Positions 8,168-15,198 of a stretch of 26,510 nt of DNA are shown here, piece by piece; position 1 is the stretch's first letter, and every line of letters begins with the position of its first letter. The stretch covers positions 1 to 26,510 of the forward strand of contig JAISTZ010000101.1 of NCBI GenBank assembly GCA_031272345.1, written 5' to 3'. The translations under genes and the position numbers were made by a program. The notes below the pieces were generated by a model that had not been told where the DNA came from, did not search any database, and worked only from the letters and a program-made list of their open reading frames with translations. Source of the DNA: Spirochaetaceae bacterium (GTDB lineage Bacteria > Spirochaetota > Spirochaetia > Treponematales > Treponemataceae).

Positions 8168-9190
8168 ATGATTCCCCTTTGGAGCGCCACCATCCGGCGC
8201 AAGGAAATGGACGCGGTTCTCACCTGCCTCGTGGAAGAAAAGGTCGGCCCCGGCGCCTGCCTGAACCGCCTGGGCTCCGCCGCCTGTGATTTCTTCGGGG
8301 CCGAGGGGGCCGCGGGGCTCCGCAGTCCCTCCCTGGCTTTGGGGTACGCCCTCCGCGCCCTGGGGCTTCCCCCGGAGAGCGGGGTGGCCCTGTCGGCCCT
8401 GGCGCCGTCCTGGCACTACACGGCGGTGCGGTCCTGGGGGTACACGCCGGTGGTCCTCGATGTCGACGGGGAGACCGCCCTGGTCACCCTGGACAGCCTC
8501 GACGGGGCCCTCAAACGGGGCGCCCGGGTGATTCTGCTGGCGGAACCCCTGGGGCTCCTCCCGGACATGGACGGCGTCCTCGCCCTGGAGACGCCGGTCA
8601 TCGAAGATGTGTCCCAGAGCGCCGGGTCCCTGTACAGGGAGCGCCGGGCCGGGTCCTTCGGGGTGTTTTCCATCCTGGGGCTCGAAGGCCGGGACGCGGT
8701 CACCGCCGGGGGAGGGGCCCTGCTCCTGGCCCCCAGGAAGCGGGACGCGGCGGTCCTCAAAAAGCACGTGGAAGAAGCCGAACCCATCGACCTCCTCCCG
8801 GACCTGAACAGCGCCCTGGCCCTCACGCAACTGAAGGAATTCGCCAAAAACGAAGAGCGCCGCAAAAAAATCGCCGGGGAATTCAACGCCGCCCTCTTGC
8901 AGGGACGGCACCGGGCCTTTCCGGTCACCGACGGGGTGGAGCCGGGGATCTACGGCTTCCCCGTGCCCCTGGGGAGCGGCTTTAAGGACGTAAAGCAATA
9001 CGCCGCCCGGAAGGGCATCGAGGTTGACCAGGCCTTTGCCGGAAGCATCGTCGCCAGGTTCCCGGATGAAACGGTCCCCTGCGTCAACGCCAGGTCACTC
9101 TTTTTGCGGACGGCCCTCTTCCCCCTGTACCCCAGGCTCACGAACTCGGCGGCGGTGTCTATCAGGAAGGCCCTGGGGACTCTCCCCTGA
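8168..9190 (+). CDS. DegT/DnrJ/EryC1/StrS-like protein, probable non-catalytic
   Basis: This 340-residue protein has the outline of the fold-type I PLP aminotransferases that act on nucleotide sugars: an early GxG/AE region, the conserved VIEDVSQSAGS (about residues 145-154, normally EDxxQ), then FGVFSILGLEGRDAVTAGGG (about 164-183), where family members read like FSFHxxKNxTTGEGG. The Schiff-base Lys expected there is absent; no Lys occurs in that stretch. The C-terminal third keeps the small-domain pattern (QLKEFAKNEERRKKIAGEFN). Either the protein is a pseudoenzyme or it is a diverged relative with another role. It starts 6 bases after cheW and is followed by nadK 18 bases downstream. Family call moderate to good; activity unknown. 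Confidence 0.75.
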   Translation: MIPLWSATIRRKEMDAVLTCLVEEKVGPGACLNRLGSAACDFFGAEGAAGLRSPSLALGYALRALGLPPESGVALSALAPSWHYTAVRSWGYTPVVLDVDGETALVTLDSLDGALKRGARVILLAEPLGLLPDMDGVLALETPVIEDVSQSAGSLYRERRAGSFGVFSILGLEGRDAVTAGGGALLLAPRKRDAAVLKKHVEEAEPIDLLPDLNSALALTQLKEFAKNEERRKKIAGEFNAALLQGRHRAFPVTDGVEPGIYGFPVPLGSGFKDVKQYAARKGIEVDQAFAGSIVARFPDETVPCVNARSLFLRTALFPLYPRLTNSAAVSIRKALGTLP

Positions 9191-9208
9191 CCGCCCGGAG
9201 GAGGGGCC

Positions 9209-10063
9209 ATGAAAAAGTGTCTGCTGATAATCAACACCCTCAAGAAGGACGCCGGCGCTCTGGGGGCCCTCATCCGGGAGGAACTCGCCCGGCTGGGAAT
9301 CGCCGTGCGCTGCCTGAACTTCCCGGAGGACTGCGGGAGCGGCGTCCAGGGGCCGGATGACTGCGGCTTCGCCGTCACCCTGGGGGGGGACGGGACCGTG
9401 CTCTTTGCGGCCAGGCTCTGCGCGCCCCTGGGCATCCCGATTCTCCCGGTGAACCTGGGCAGCTTCGGCTTCATCTGCGGCATAGAAAAGTCCGCCTGGA
9501 AGGAGGAGCTCCGCTCCTTCCTTGAGGGCAGGGCGGACATCCACCGCCGGAGCATGGCAAAGGTGACCATCCTTCGGGGGGACAAGAACATAGGTGAATC
9601 CATCGCCCTCAACGACATCGTGGTTTCCTCAAAAAACGCCCCCCGGCTGATTTCCCTGGAGATTTCCTGCAACGGCGTGTCCTTCGGGCTCTTCAAGTCG
9701 GACGCGGTCATCCTGTCCACGGCCACGGGCTCCACGGCCTATTCCGCCGCCGCCGGGGGGCCCATCATCGACCCGGCCCTGGACGCCCTCGTGCTTACCC
9801 CGGTGTGCCCCTTCTCCCTCTCGTCCAGGCCCCTGGTGCTCTCCAGCGCGAGCGAGGTGGTGATTGAACAGTACGACCCGCAGGGCGGGGACATCCAGGC
9901 CCTGGCGGACGGCCAGCCCCTGTGTTCCATCCGGTGGGGCGACAAAATCATCGTCAAAAAATCCGAACACTCGGCCCTGCTCCTGGCCGGAAGCCCCGCC
10001 CGGTTCTACGCCGCCCTCAGGTCAAAGATGAACTGGTCCGGGGGCCCCTCCGGCCCGCACTAA
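9209..10063 (+). CDS. nadK: NAD kinase
   Basis: This 284-residue enzyme phosphorylates NAD to NADP in the cytosol. It carries the GGDGT motif (residues 59-63) within VTLGGDGTVLFAARL, the following NLGSFGFICGI loop, the acidic ALNDIVVSS segment (usual N-E/D motif), and the glycine-rich STATGSTAYSAAAGGPIIDP signature, all in the expected order. The length fits bacterial NAD kinases. A strong GGAGGAGGGG ribosome site precedes the ATG. It is third in the cheW run and is followed by an intergenic palindrome. Confidence 0.95.
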   Translation: MKKCLLIINTLKKDAGALGALIREELARLGIAVRCLNFPEDCGSGVQGPDDCGFAVTLGGDGTVLFAARLCAPLGIPILPVNLGSFGFICGIEKSAWKEELRSFLEGRADIHRRSMAKVTILRGDKNIGESIALNDIVVSSKNAPRLISLEISCNGVSFGLFKSDAVILSTATGSTAYSAAAGGPIIDPALDALVLTPVCPFSLSSRPLVLSSASEVVIEQYDPQGGDIQALADGQPLCSIRWGDKIIVKKSEHSALLLAGSPARFYAALRSKMNWSGGPSGPH

Positions 10064-10064
10064 A

Positions 10065-10125
10065 CCGCGCCCCCCTGGGGGGCTATCCGCCAGGCGCATG
10101 CGCCTGGCGCCAGGGCGGTTTTTCT
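10065..10125. repeat. Palindromic repeat (REP-like) and probable terminator between nadK and murG
   Basis: The gap contains a C/G-run dyad (10069-10083, seven bases each side of a T) and a perfect 20-bp palindrome GCCAGGCGCATGCGCCTGGC (10089-10108). Then comes CCAGGGCGG followed by a run of five T, which can pair with the CCGCC before the palindrome to form a terminator-like stem. The same 20-bp core recurs at 20484-20503 inside a longer palindrome, so this looks like a dispersed intergenic element. Confidence 0.65.
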
Positions 10126-10127
10126 GC

Positions 10128-10133
10128 TATACT
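10128..10133 (+). promoter_or_regulatory. Possible -10 box of murG
   Basis: TATACT lies 7 bases before the murG ATG; no good -35 box and no Shine-Dalgarno sequence are seen. If used, the transcript would be leaderless. Confidence 0.35.
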
Positions 10134-10140
10134 CTCACCC

Positions 10141-11262
10141 ATGAAAGGGATTAGTGCGGGGGAAGGGGTCTTTGTGTTTGCCGGGGGCGGAACCGGGGGG
10201 CACATCTATCCGGGCCTGGCGGTGGCGGAGCGCCTCCGCGCGCCGGGGACGCGGATCCTGTGGTTCGGGTCCTCCGGGGGCATGGACAGGACCCTGGTAG
10301 AAAAGAGCGGCCTGACGGACGGCTTCTACGGCATCCCCTCGGGCAAGCTCAGGCGGTATTTCTCCCTCCGCATCATCCCGGACTGCGTAAAAATCATCGC
10401 GGGCCTCATAAAAAGCATCGCCCTCCTTAGCCGAATCAAACCCAGGGCCCTCTTCTCCAAGGGCGGCTACGTGAGTGTGCCCCCCTGCCTTGGGGCGAAA
10501 ATCCTCGGCATCCCGGTCTACACCCACGAGTGCGACCTATCCCCGGGCCTCGCCACCAGACTCAACGCCCGGTGGGCCGCGCGGATCTTCGTCTCCTACC
10601 CCAAAACCGCGGACTTCTTCCCCCCGTCCCGCCGCTCCAGGGTGATGGTGACGGGCAACCCCGTGCGGAAGGAATTCTACACAGCCTCCCCCCCCAGGGG
10701 CCGCGCCTTTTTGGGCCTTGGGGAACCCTCTGCCGGGGACAAACCCCTCCTCCTTGTGCTGGGCGGAAGCTCCGGCTCCAGACAGATAAATCACCTGGTC
10801 AGGGAGACCCTCCCCTGGCTCACGGAACACTTCACCGTGGTGCACCAGACCGGCGCCGGGGAGGACGCCCCCCCGGAGACCCCCTCCGGCGCCGGCTACC
10901 GCCCCTATCCCTTCATCTACGCCGAAATGCCCGACGTGATTGCCGCGGCGGATGTGGTCCTCGCCAGGGCAGGGGCGAATACCCTGTCCGAGTGCGCGGT
11001 CTGCGGGAAGCCCCTGGTCCTCGTCCCCCTCTCCGGGGCTGGAACCCGGGGGGACCAGGTGGAGAACGCGGCCTTTTTTGCGGACCAGGGGGCCGCCCTG
11101 GTGATTGACGGCAGGACCGCCTCCCCGGAGGACCTTGCCGCGGCCATGGAAACCATGCTCGACCCCGCGGCGCGGGAGGGGTTTTCCAAAAGAGTCCGCG
11201 CCCTCTTGCCCCAAATCCCCGCCGCGGATATGATAGCCCGAATCATCAAGGAGGATCTATGA
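10141..11262 (+). CDS. murG: UDP-N-acetylglucosamine--N-acetylmuramyl-(pentapeptide) pyrophosphoryl-undecaprenol GlcNAc transferase MurG
   Basis: This 373-residue GT28 enzyme makes lipid II from lipid I at the inner face of the membrane. Motifs in order: GGGTGGHIYPGLAVAE (residues 15-30), the KGGYVSVPPCLGAKILGIP region, TGNPVRKEF, the donor-site GGSSGSRQINHLV, and RAGANTLSECAVCGKPLVLV with GTRGDQVENA near the C-terminus. The chosen ATG gives the usual short lead before the GGGTGGH loop. It lacks a ribosome site; an in-frame GTG at 10174 has a purine-rich stretch before it but would delete the first beta strand. The stop overlaps the cvpA start (ATGA). The gene is followed by cvpA and the delta-prime gene as one overlapping block. 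Confidence 0.96.
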   Translation: MKGISAGEGVFVFAGGGTGGHIYPGLAVAERLRAPGTRILWFGSSGGMDRTLVEKSGLTDGFYGIPSGKLRRYFSLRIIPDCVKIIAGLIKSIALLSRIKPRALFSKGGYVSVPPCLGAKILGIPVYTHECDLSPGLATRLNARWAARIFVSYPKTADFFPPSRRSRVMVTGNPVRKEFYTASPPRGRAFLGLGEPSAGDKPLLLVLGGSSGSRQINHLVRETLPWLTEHFTVVHQTGAGEDAPPETPSGAGYRPYPFIYAEMPDVIAAADVVLARAGANTLSECAVCGKPLVLVPLSGAGTRGDQVENAAFFADQGAALVIDGRTASPEDLAAAMETMLDPAAREGFSKRVRALLPQIPAADMIARIIKEDL

Positions 11263-11813
11263 ACGCCCTCGACGCGGCCCTCGGCCTTCTCATCCTGCTC
11301 TGTGTGCTCTTCGGGTCACTCCAGGGCATCAGCCGCATCATCTTTTCCCTGGCGGCCTTCTTCCTGGGCGTCGCCGGGGGCTTCTTCCTCTGCGGCCCCC
11401 TGTCGGTGTACGTCTTCCCCTTTGTGAAGACCCTCATGGAAAAAATCGTCGGCACGGGCCCCCTCGCCCCCTACATCCTCCCCCAGGCGCTCCTGGCGGC
11501 AAAGATCGTCACCTTTGTGGGCATATTCATCGTGGTTTTTGTCCTGGTGCAGGTCATCCGCGGGATTTTCGGCCTGATTTTCCGGGGGGGCATTTTCCGG
11601 GGCCTCGACCGCGCTTTGGGCCTCCTCTTCGGAATCGCAACGGGCGCCGCCCTTACCGGGGTGATTCTCCTGGTCCTCAAAATTCAGCCCTTTTTCAAGG
11701 TTGACGGACTCCTCGAGCAAAGCTTCATCCACCGGTTCTACGACTCCTTCATTTTTTCGTCCGGCAAGCTCCCCGAAGCCGTCCCCGTCCGGGACGCGGC
11801 GTCCAATGTTTGA
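11259..11813 (+). CDS. CvpA-family membrane protein
   Basis: This 184-residue protein matches the CvpA family (colicin V production type): an N-terminal MNALDAALGLLILLCVLFGS helix, then four strongly hydrophobic segments (about residues 7-28, 30-48, 80-105, 125-145), with the conserved small-residue GLDRALGLLFGIATG segment preceding the last helix. It is an inner-membrane protein of poorly known function, linked in other bacteria to envelope or stress phenotypes. It overlaps murG by four bases and the next gene by eight, so it is translationally coupled to both. Confidence 0.85.
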   Translation: MNALDAALGLLILLCVLFGSLQGISRIIFSLAAFFLGVAGGFFLCGPLSVYVFPFVKTLMEKIVGTGPLAPYILPQALLAAKIVTFVGIFIVVFVLVQVIRGIFGLIFRGGIFRGLDRALGLLFGIATGAALTGVILLVLKIQPFFKVDGLLEQSFIHRFYDSFIFSSGKLPEAVPVRDAASNV

Positions 11814-13032
11814 GAACATCCTCCACCAGGGGGCGGTCCGGGACATCGAAGTCAGCCTTAAAAAGGGCGACCTCCCCCGGGGGCTGCTTTTTTCCGGGGA
11901 GCGGGCCTCGGCAAAATTGACCGCCGCCCTGGAACTGGCCAGAGTCCTCTCCTGCGATCCCAAAGACCAGGGTCAACCCAGGGGCAGGTGGGACTGCGAG
12001 TGCCCCTCCTGCGCGCGGCACCGGCAACTCGTGAGCCAGGACCTGCTCCTTGCGGGGGAGCGCCCGTGCCTGCCGGAAATCGCCGCCGCCAGGGCGTCCC
12101 TCCTTGGGGCGCGGGAAACCGGAGCCCCCTACACCCAGGCCCTGCGGTTCCTCTTTCTCCGGGGGGTGCGGAAACTCACCGCCAGGTTCACCCCGGTCCT
12201 CTGGGGGGATCACAGGGACGCGGCAAAAATCTCCTCCCTTACCTCGGACATCGAGGAGCGGCTGGAGGAACTGAGCCTCCGGCGGGACCTGCCCGCCCCG
12301 GAAAAATTGACAACCCTCACCGCTAAGGTTGAAGAATCCTGCCGGAAGCTCGAAGGGGAGTTCCTGTACACCGCCCTCCCGGTTTCCCATGTCCGCGCCA
12401 TTTCGTCCTGGGCAAGAATCACCACGGGGGGCAAGAAGAAGACCGTCATCATCGAAGGGGCGGAAAAAATCCAGGAAGGCGCCCGGAACGCCCTGCTCAA
12501 AATTCTGGAGGAACCCCCGGAGGGCGTCCAGTTCATCCTTACCACCGCGAACAGGCAGGCCCTCATGCCGACAATTCTCTCCAGGGTAAGGACCTACCGG
12601 TTCGATTCCCGCACGGAAAAGGAACAGGGGGAGGTGTTGCAGCGGATCTTCCACATCCAGGGGGACTTCCCCTCCATCACCGCCTACCTCGACACGTTCC
12701 TGCCCGTGAACCCCGCCGCGGTGACCGCCCTGGGGAGGGACTTTGCGGAGCGCCTCCTTGCGGGGGAGCGCCCGGACACGAAGGCCCTGTGCAGGGAAGC
12801 GAACAACTTCGACCCCCCGGCCCTGGTCCCGGCGTTTTTTTCGGGCATAACAGGGGCCCTGAAGGGCCGCCTGACCTCGGCCCGGGGCTTTCAGGCCCAG
12901 CGGGAAGCTGAATTCGCCGCCCAGGCGATCCGCCGCCTCTCGGACGCCCAAACCCGGATGGGGCCCTACAACCAAAATCCCGCCCTTGCCCTGGACCTGC
13001 TCGCCCGGGACATCCTTGCGGCGTTAAAATGA
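11806..13032 (+). CDS. DNA polymerase III delta-prime-like subunit (clamp-loader AAA+ protein)
   Basis: This 408-residue protein resembles the clamp-loader subunit delta-prime/HolB, which helps load the beta sliding clamp. It starts MFENILHQGAVRDIEVSLKK and has a degenerate P-loop (SGERASAKLT replaces GxxGxGKT). A zinc-type cluster follows (Cys at about 51, then CECPSC at 65-70). Next come KKTVIIEGAEKIQEGARNAL, LLKILEEPPEGVQFILTTA and the SRVRTYRF form of the SRC motif. An extra charged insertion of about 100 residues (roughly 75-190) lies between the zinc cluster and the NALLKILEEP block, longer than in typical HolB. The start inside the end of cvpA was chosen because it fits the family's N-terminus and gives an 8-base overlap. 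Confidence 0.85.
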   Translation: MFENILHQGAVRDIEVSLKKGDLPRGLLFSGERASAKLTAALELARVLSCDPKDQGQPRGRWDCECPSCARHRQLVSQDLLLAGERPCLPEIAAARASLLGARETGAPYTQALRFLFLRGVRKLTARFTPVLWGDHRDAAKISSLTSDIEERLEELSLRRDLPAPEKLTTLTAKVEESCRKLEGEFLYTALPVSHVRAISSWARITTGGKKKTVIIEGAEKIQEGARNALLKILEEPPEGVQFILTTANRQALMPTILSRVRTYRFDSRTEKEQGEVLQRIFHIQGDFPSITAYLDTFLPVNPAAVTALGRDFAERLLAGERPDTKALCREANNFDPPALVPAFFSGITGALKGRLTSARGFQAQREAEFAAQAIRRLSDAQTRMGPYNQNPALALDLLARDILAALK

Positions 13033-13286
13033 TAAATACCGCTGCCGATATTAGTCTTTCGCCGGAGCGTCACCAGGATACGGATGTTTTGATTTTCAGG
13101 AAAGATATTGACGGGGACATGACGGTTTTGACTGAAGTTCATGCAGGAAAAGGGTATATACTTGTAAGTGATTGTTGGCGGCGAAATAAACGTCGGAACC
13201 GCGCTACTGGCAAAAGCCCAAGCGCAAACGTCCAAAACGGAGTTCCGCCCAATCCCCCGAAGGGGCCGTCAGATGACGGTATTTAA
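13029..13286 (+). CDS. Small ORF resembling the C-terminal piece of a phage-type toxin-domain protein
   Basis: This 85-residue ORF begins at ATGA overlapping the stop of the delta-prime gene, so it can be translated by coupling. Residues 18-52 (DVLIFRKDIDGDMTVLTEVH followed by a GKGYILVSDCW stretch) recall the last strands of barnase/RelE-like toxin domains found at the ends of phage-head proteins, and the Asn/Pro-rich tail (ANVQNGVPPNPPKG) recalls their usual C-termini. If so it is a fragment without most of the fold. Its base composition is less GC-rich than its neighbour. It may be a relic captured behind the housekeeping block. No secure assignment. Confidence 0.4.
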   Translation: MINTAADISLSPERHQDTDVLIFRKDIDGDMTVLTEVHAGKGYILVSDCWRRNKRRNRATGKSPSANVQNGVPPNPPKGPSDDGI

Positions 13287-13354
13287 TTATTACATGGATT
13301 AAGAAAAATGTCAAGAAAAAACCGAAAAAAACCAAAAAATTTTGCACGTATATT

Positions 13355-14638
13355 TTACGGAAGGATTCGCTTTCCCTGAATCGCCCCCATCAGGGTCTTG
13401 CGCTTTTCAAAGTAGGCGGCCTCGCCGGCGCTGCCGCTCCGCCGGAGCTCCTCGATGAAAGCCCCGTCCAGCCGCCGGATCACGTACCTGTCCTTCCTGT
13501 CCCGGTAGGTGGTGATCAGGGTGGGTGACACCCGCAGAATTTCCCAGCCCCCGGAGGGTGTCCGGGAAAAATCAACGGAAAAGAGAAAGCCCTCCCCGGT
13601 ATAGTCCCTGTCGGAGGCGGGGTTGTCAAAGTTGTAGCGGGTGCGCTGGCCGGAGATCGTGTTGCCGCAGGAATAGAAGATGACCCCCGTGATGGTGTCC
13701 GGGGGGCCCAGAATCTCCCATTCCCTGGCCGCGTGGATGTGATTTGCCCAGACCACGTCCACCCCGGCGTTGATGAGGGCTGCATAAAACTCCCTGCGGG
13801 ACCGGCTGACGGTGCGCACGTATTCCTCTTCCGCCGAGTGGACGGAAAGCACAAAGATGTCCGCCGGGTGTTCCGCCCTGAGGGCCTTTATGGCCGCGAT
13901 CAGGGCCTCCCGCCGGGGGGGAGGGTAGTAGTCGATCCGCTCCTGGTTGGAGGGACTGTTGAGGAGCTCCGTCACCGCGGCAAAGAGAATCCGCCAGCCG
14001 TTTTTTTGAAGCATCTGCCAGGAGATGGAGTCCCCGGCCTTTTCCCGGATTCCCGCGGCCCACACGCCGGGTTTTTGGGAAAAGTAGGAGTAGGAGCCCT
14101 GGATGCCGGCCCTGCCCTGGTCGTTGGTGTGGTTGTTGGCCAGGGAGAACACCTCGAACCCGGCGTTCACCGCGGCGTCCGCGTAGGGGGGCTGCACGTT
14201 GAAGGCGGGGTAGGTCCTGTAGGGCCGTTCCGCGCACACGGGGGTCTCCATGTTGATGAAGGAGAAGTCGTCATTTTGGATGATGGCCTCGATGTCCCTG
14301 TAGATGAGGGAGAAGTCGTCCATGGAAACGTTGACCTCGTGGGCCATGAGGTCCCCGGCGAAGGTGAGGCGCAAGGGGGGCGCCGCCGCTTCTGCCTGGG
14401 GTTCCCCTGGGGGTGTTGTGTCCGCCGGGACTTCCCCCGGTCCGGGGGACTCCTCCGGGACAGCCGCCGCCGGGAGAATCACCGCCGGGAGGGGCGCCTC
14501 CGGGACGGCAATATCCGGGACGGACGCCGGGACGGCAATATCCGGGGTGGACTGCCGGAGGGGGGAAAGGGCGCAGCCCCCCAGGAAGATGAGGGACGCC
14601 AGGACAACAGGAACAACACGGGGCCCGGTGCGAATCAT
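13355..14638 (-). CDS. CapA/PgsA-type (PGA_cap) metallophosphatase-like lipoprotein
   Basis: This 427-residue protein has a lipoprotein signal (LASLIFLGGC, lipid Cys at about residue 22), then a Pro/Ala-rich linker with two PDIAVP repeats (residues 33-85). The CapA fold follows: LRLTFAGDLMAHE, FSFINMETPVC, FEVFSLANNHTNDQG (the N-H motif), VLSVHSAEEE and VWANHIHAAREWEILG, with the expected Asp/Asn/His metal ligands. CapA-type proteins act at the cell surface in poly-gamma-glutamate or capsule handling; the substrate here is unknown and no PgsBC partners are present. It ends a minus-strand operon, 31 bases after the ATC-hydrolase gene. Convergent with the plus-strand small ORF. Confidence 0.88.
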   Translation of the reverse strand: MIRTGPRVVPVVLASLIFLGGCALSPLRQSTPDIAVPASVPDIAVPEAPLPAVILPAAAVPEESPGPGEVPADTTPPGEPQAEAAAPPLRLTFAGDLMAHEVNVSMDDFSLIYRDIEAIIQNDDFSFINMETPVCAERPYRTYPAFNVQPPYADAAVNAGFEVFSLANNHTNDQGRAGIQGSYSYFSQKPGVWAAGIREKAGDSISWQMLQKNGWRILFAAVTELLNSPSNQERIDYYPPPRREALIAAIKALRAEHPADIFVLSVHSAEEEYVRTVSRSRREFYAALINAGVDVVWANHIHAAREWEILGPPDTITGVIFYSCGNTISGQRTRYNFDNPASDRDYTGEGFLFSVDFSRTPSGGWEILRVSPTLITTYRDRKDRYVIRRLDGAFIEELRRSGSAGEAAYFEKRKTLMGAIQGKRILP

Positions 14639-14669
14639 AGGACGATGGGAAGGGCGGTTTGTATGGGCC

Positions 14670-15170
14670 TCACGGCGCTTTCCGGCGGAAGCGGATCTCG
14701 CAGACCCCGTCCCCCCGGGCGATGGTCCTGTTCAGGTCAAGCTCGCAGCCGAAGCTCTCGGCGATGCCCCTGTCCCCGCACATGGCGCACTCGCAGAGGT
14801 CCTCCAGGTCCTTGCCCGAACAGCCCTGCTTCTGCCAGGCCGCCACCAGGGGGCAGTAGTGGAAGTCCACGTCGAAGTTGTCGTCCGTGAGGCGGCGGAT
14901 CTTCATCTCAAAGATCAACTGGCCCACCAGGGTGAACAGCTTTTTCCGCAGAACCCGCAGGCTCGTGGCTTTTCCCTGGTCCGCAAAGTTGCCGCCCTGG
15001 TAGAGGCCGCACCGCTTGATGGCCTGGGGGGCGAATTTTTGCGGCTCAAGACCCTGTTTTTTTGCCTCGTCCAGGAGCAGGTAGAGCCACAGGGCCCGGT
15101 GTTCAAAGAGATTCCGGACGGCCCTGACCAGGGGATTCTTGTTTTTTGGTTCGTTGATTATCTCGCTCAT
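14670..15170 (-). CDS. L-2-amino-thiazoline-4-carboxylate hydrolase (ATC hydrolase) family protein
   Basis: This 166-residue cytosolic protein fits the ATC-hydrolase-like family. The N-terminal half is helical, and the C-terminal half has the conserved pattern FHYCPLVAAWQKQG, LCECAMCGDRG, DLNRTIARGDGVCEIRF, rich in Cys and Asp. The founding member opens a thiazoline ring in L-cysteine formation, but many family members are of unknown activity, often near regulators or sulfur genes. Extra cysteines (CECAMC) could bind metal or a cofactor. It follows the threonine-synthase-like gene by 28 bases and has a good GGAGG site 4 bases before its ATG. Confidence 0.75.
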   Translation of the reverse strand: MSEIINEPKNKNPLVRAVRNLFEHRALWLYLLLDEAKKQGLEPQKFAPQAIKRCGLYQGGNFADQGKATSLRVLRKKLFTLVGQLIFEMKIRRLTDDNFDVDFHYCPLVAAWQKQGCSGKDLEDLCECAMCGDRGIAESFGCELDLNRTIARGDGVCEIRFRRKAP

Positions 15171-15198
15171 AGCGCCTCCTTGGGGGTATTATAGTGAT

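Noticed and set aside
7883..8998. 371-codon frame opposite cheW and the DegT-like gene
   Set aside because: Crosses two real genes and has no domain character.
11880..11940. Loss of the Walker A motif in the delta-prime gene as a sign of decay
   Set aside because: Delta-prime subunits of other bacteria, including E. coli, also have non-functional P-loops, so this is normal.
11749..12975. 408-codon open frame opposite the delta-prime gene
   Set aside because: Antisense frame with Gly/Arg/Glu bias; the plus strand carries the zinc cluster and SRC-type motif.
13733..14890. Long open frame (385 codons) opposite the CapA and ATC-hydrolase genes
   Set aside because: Gly/Val/Arg-rich antisense product of GC-rich genes; the opposite strand has clear families with ribosome sites.
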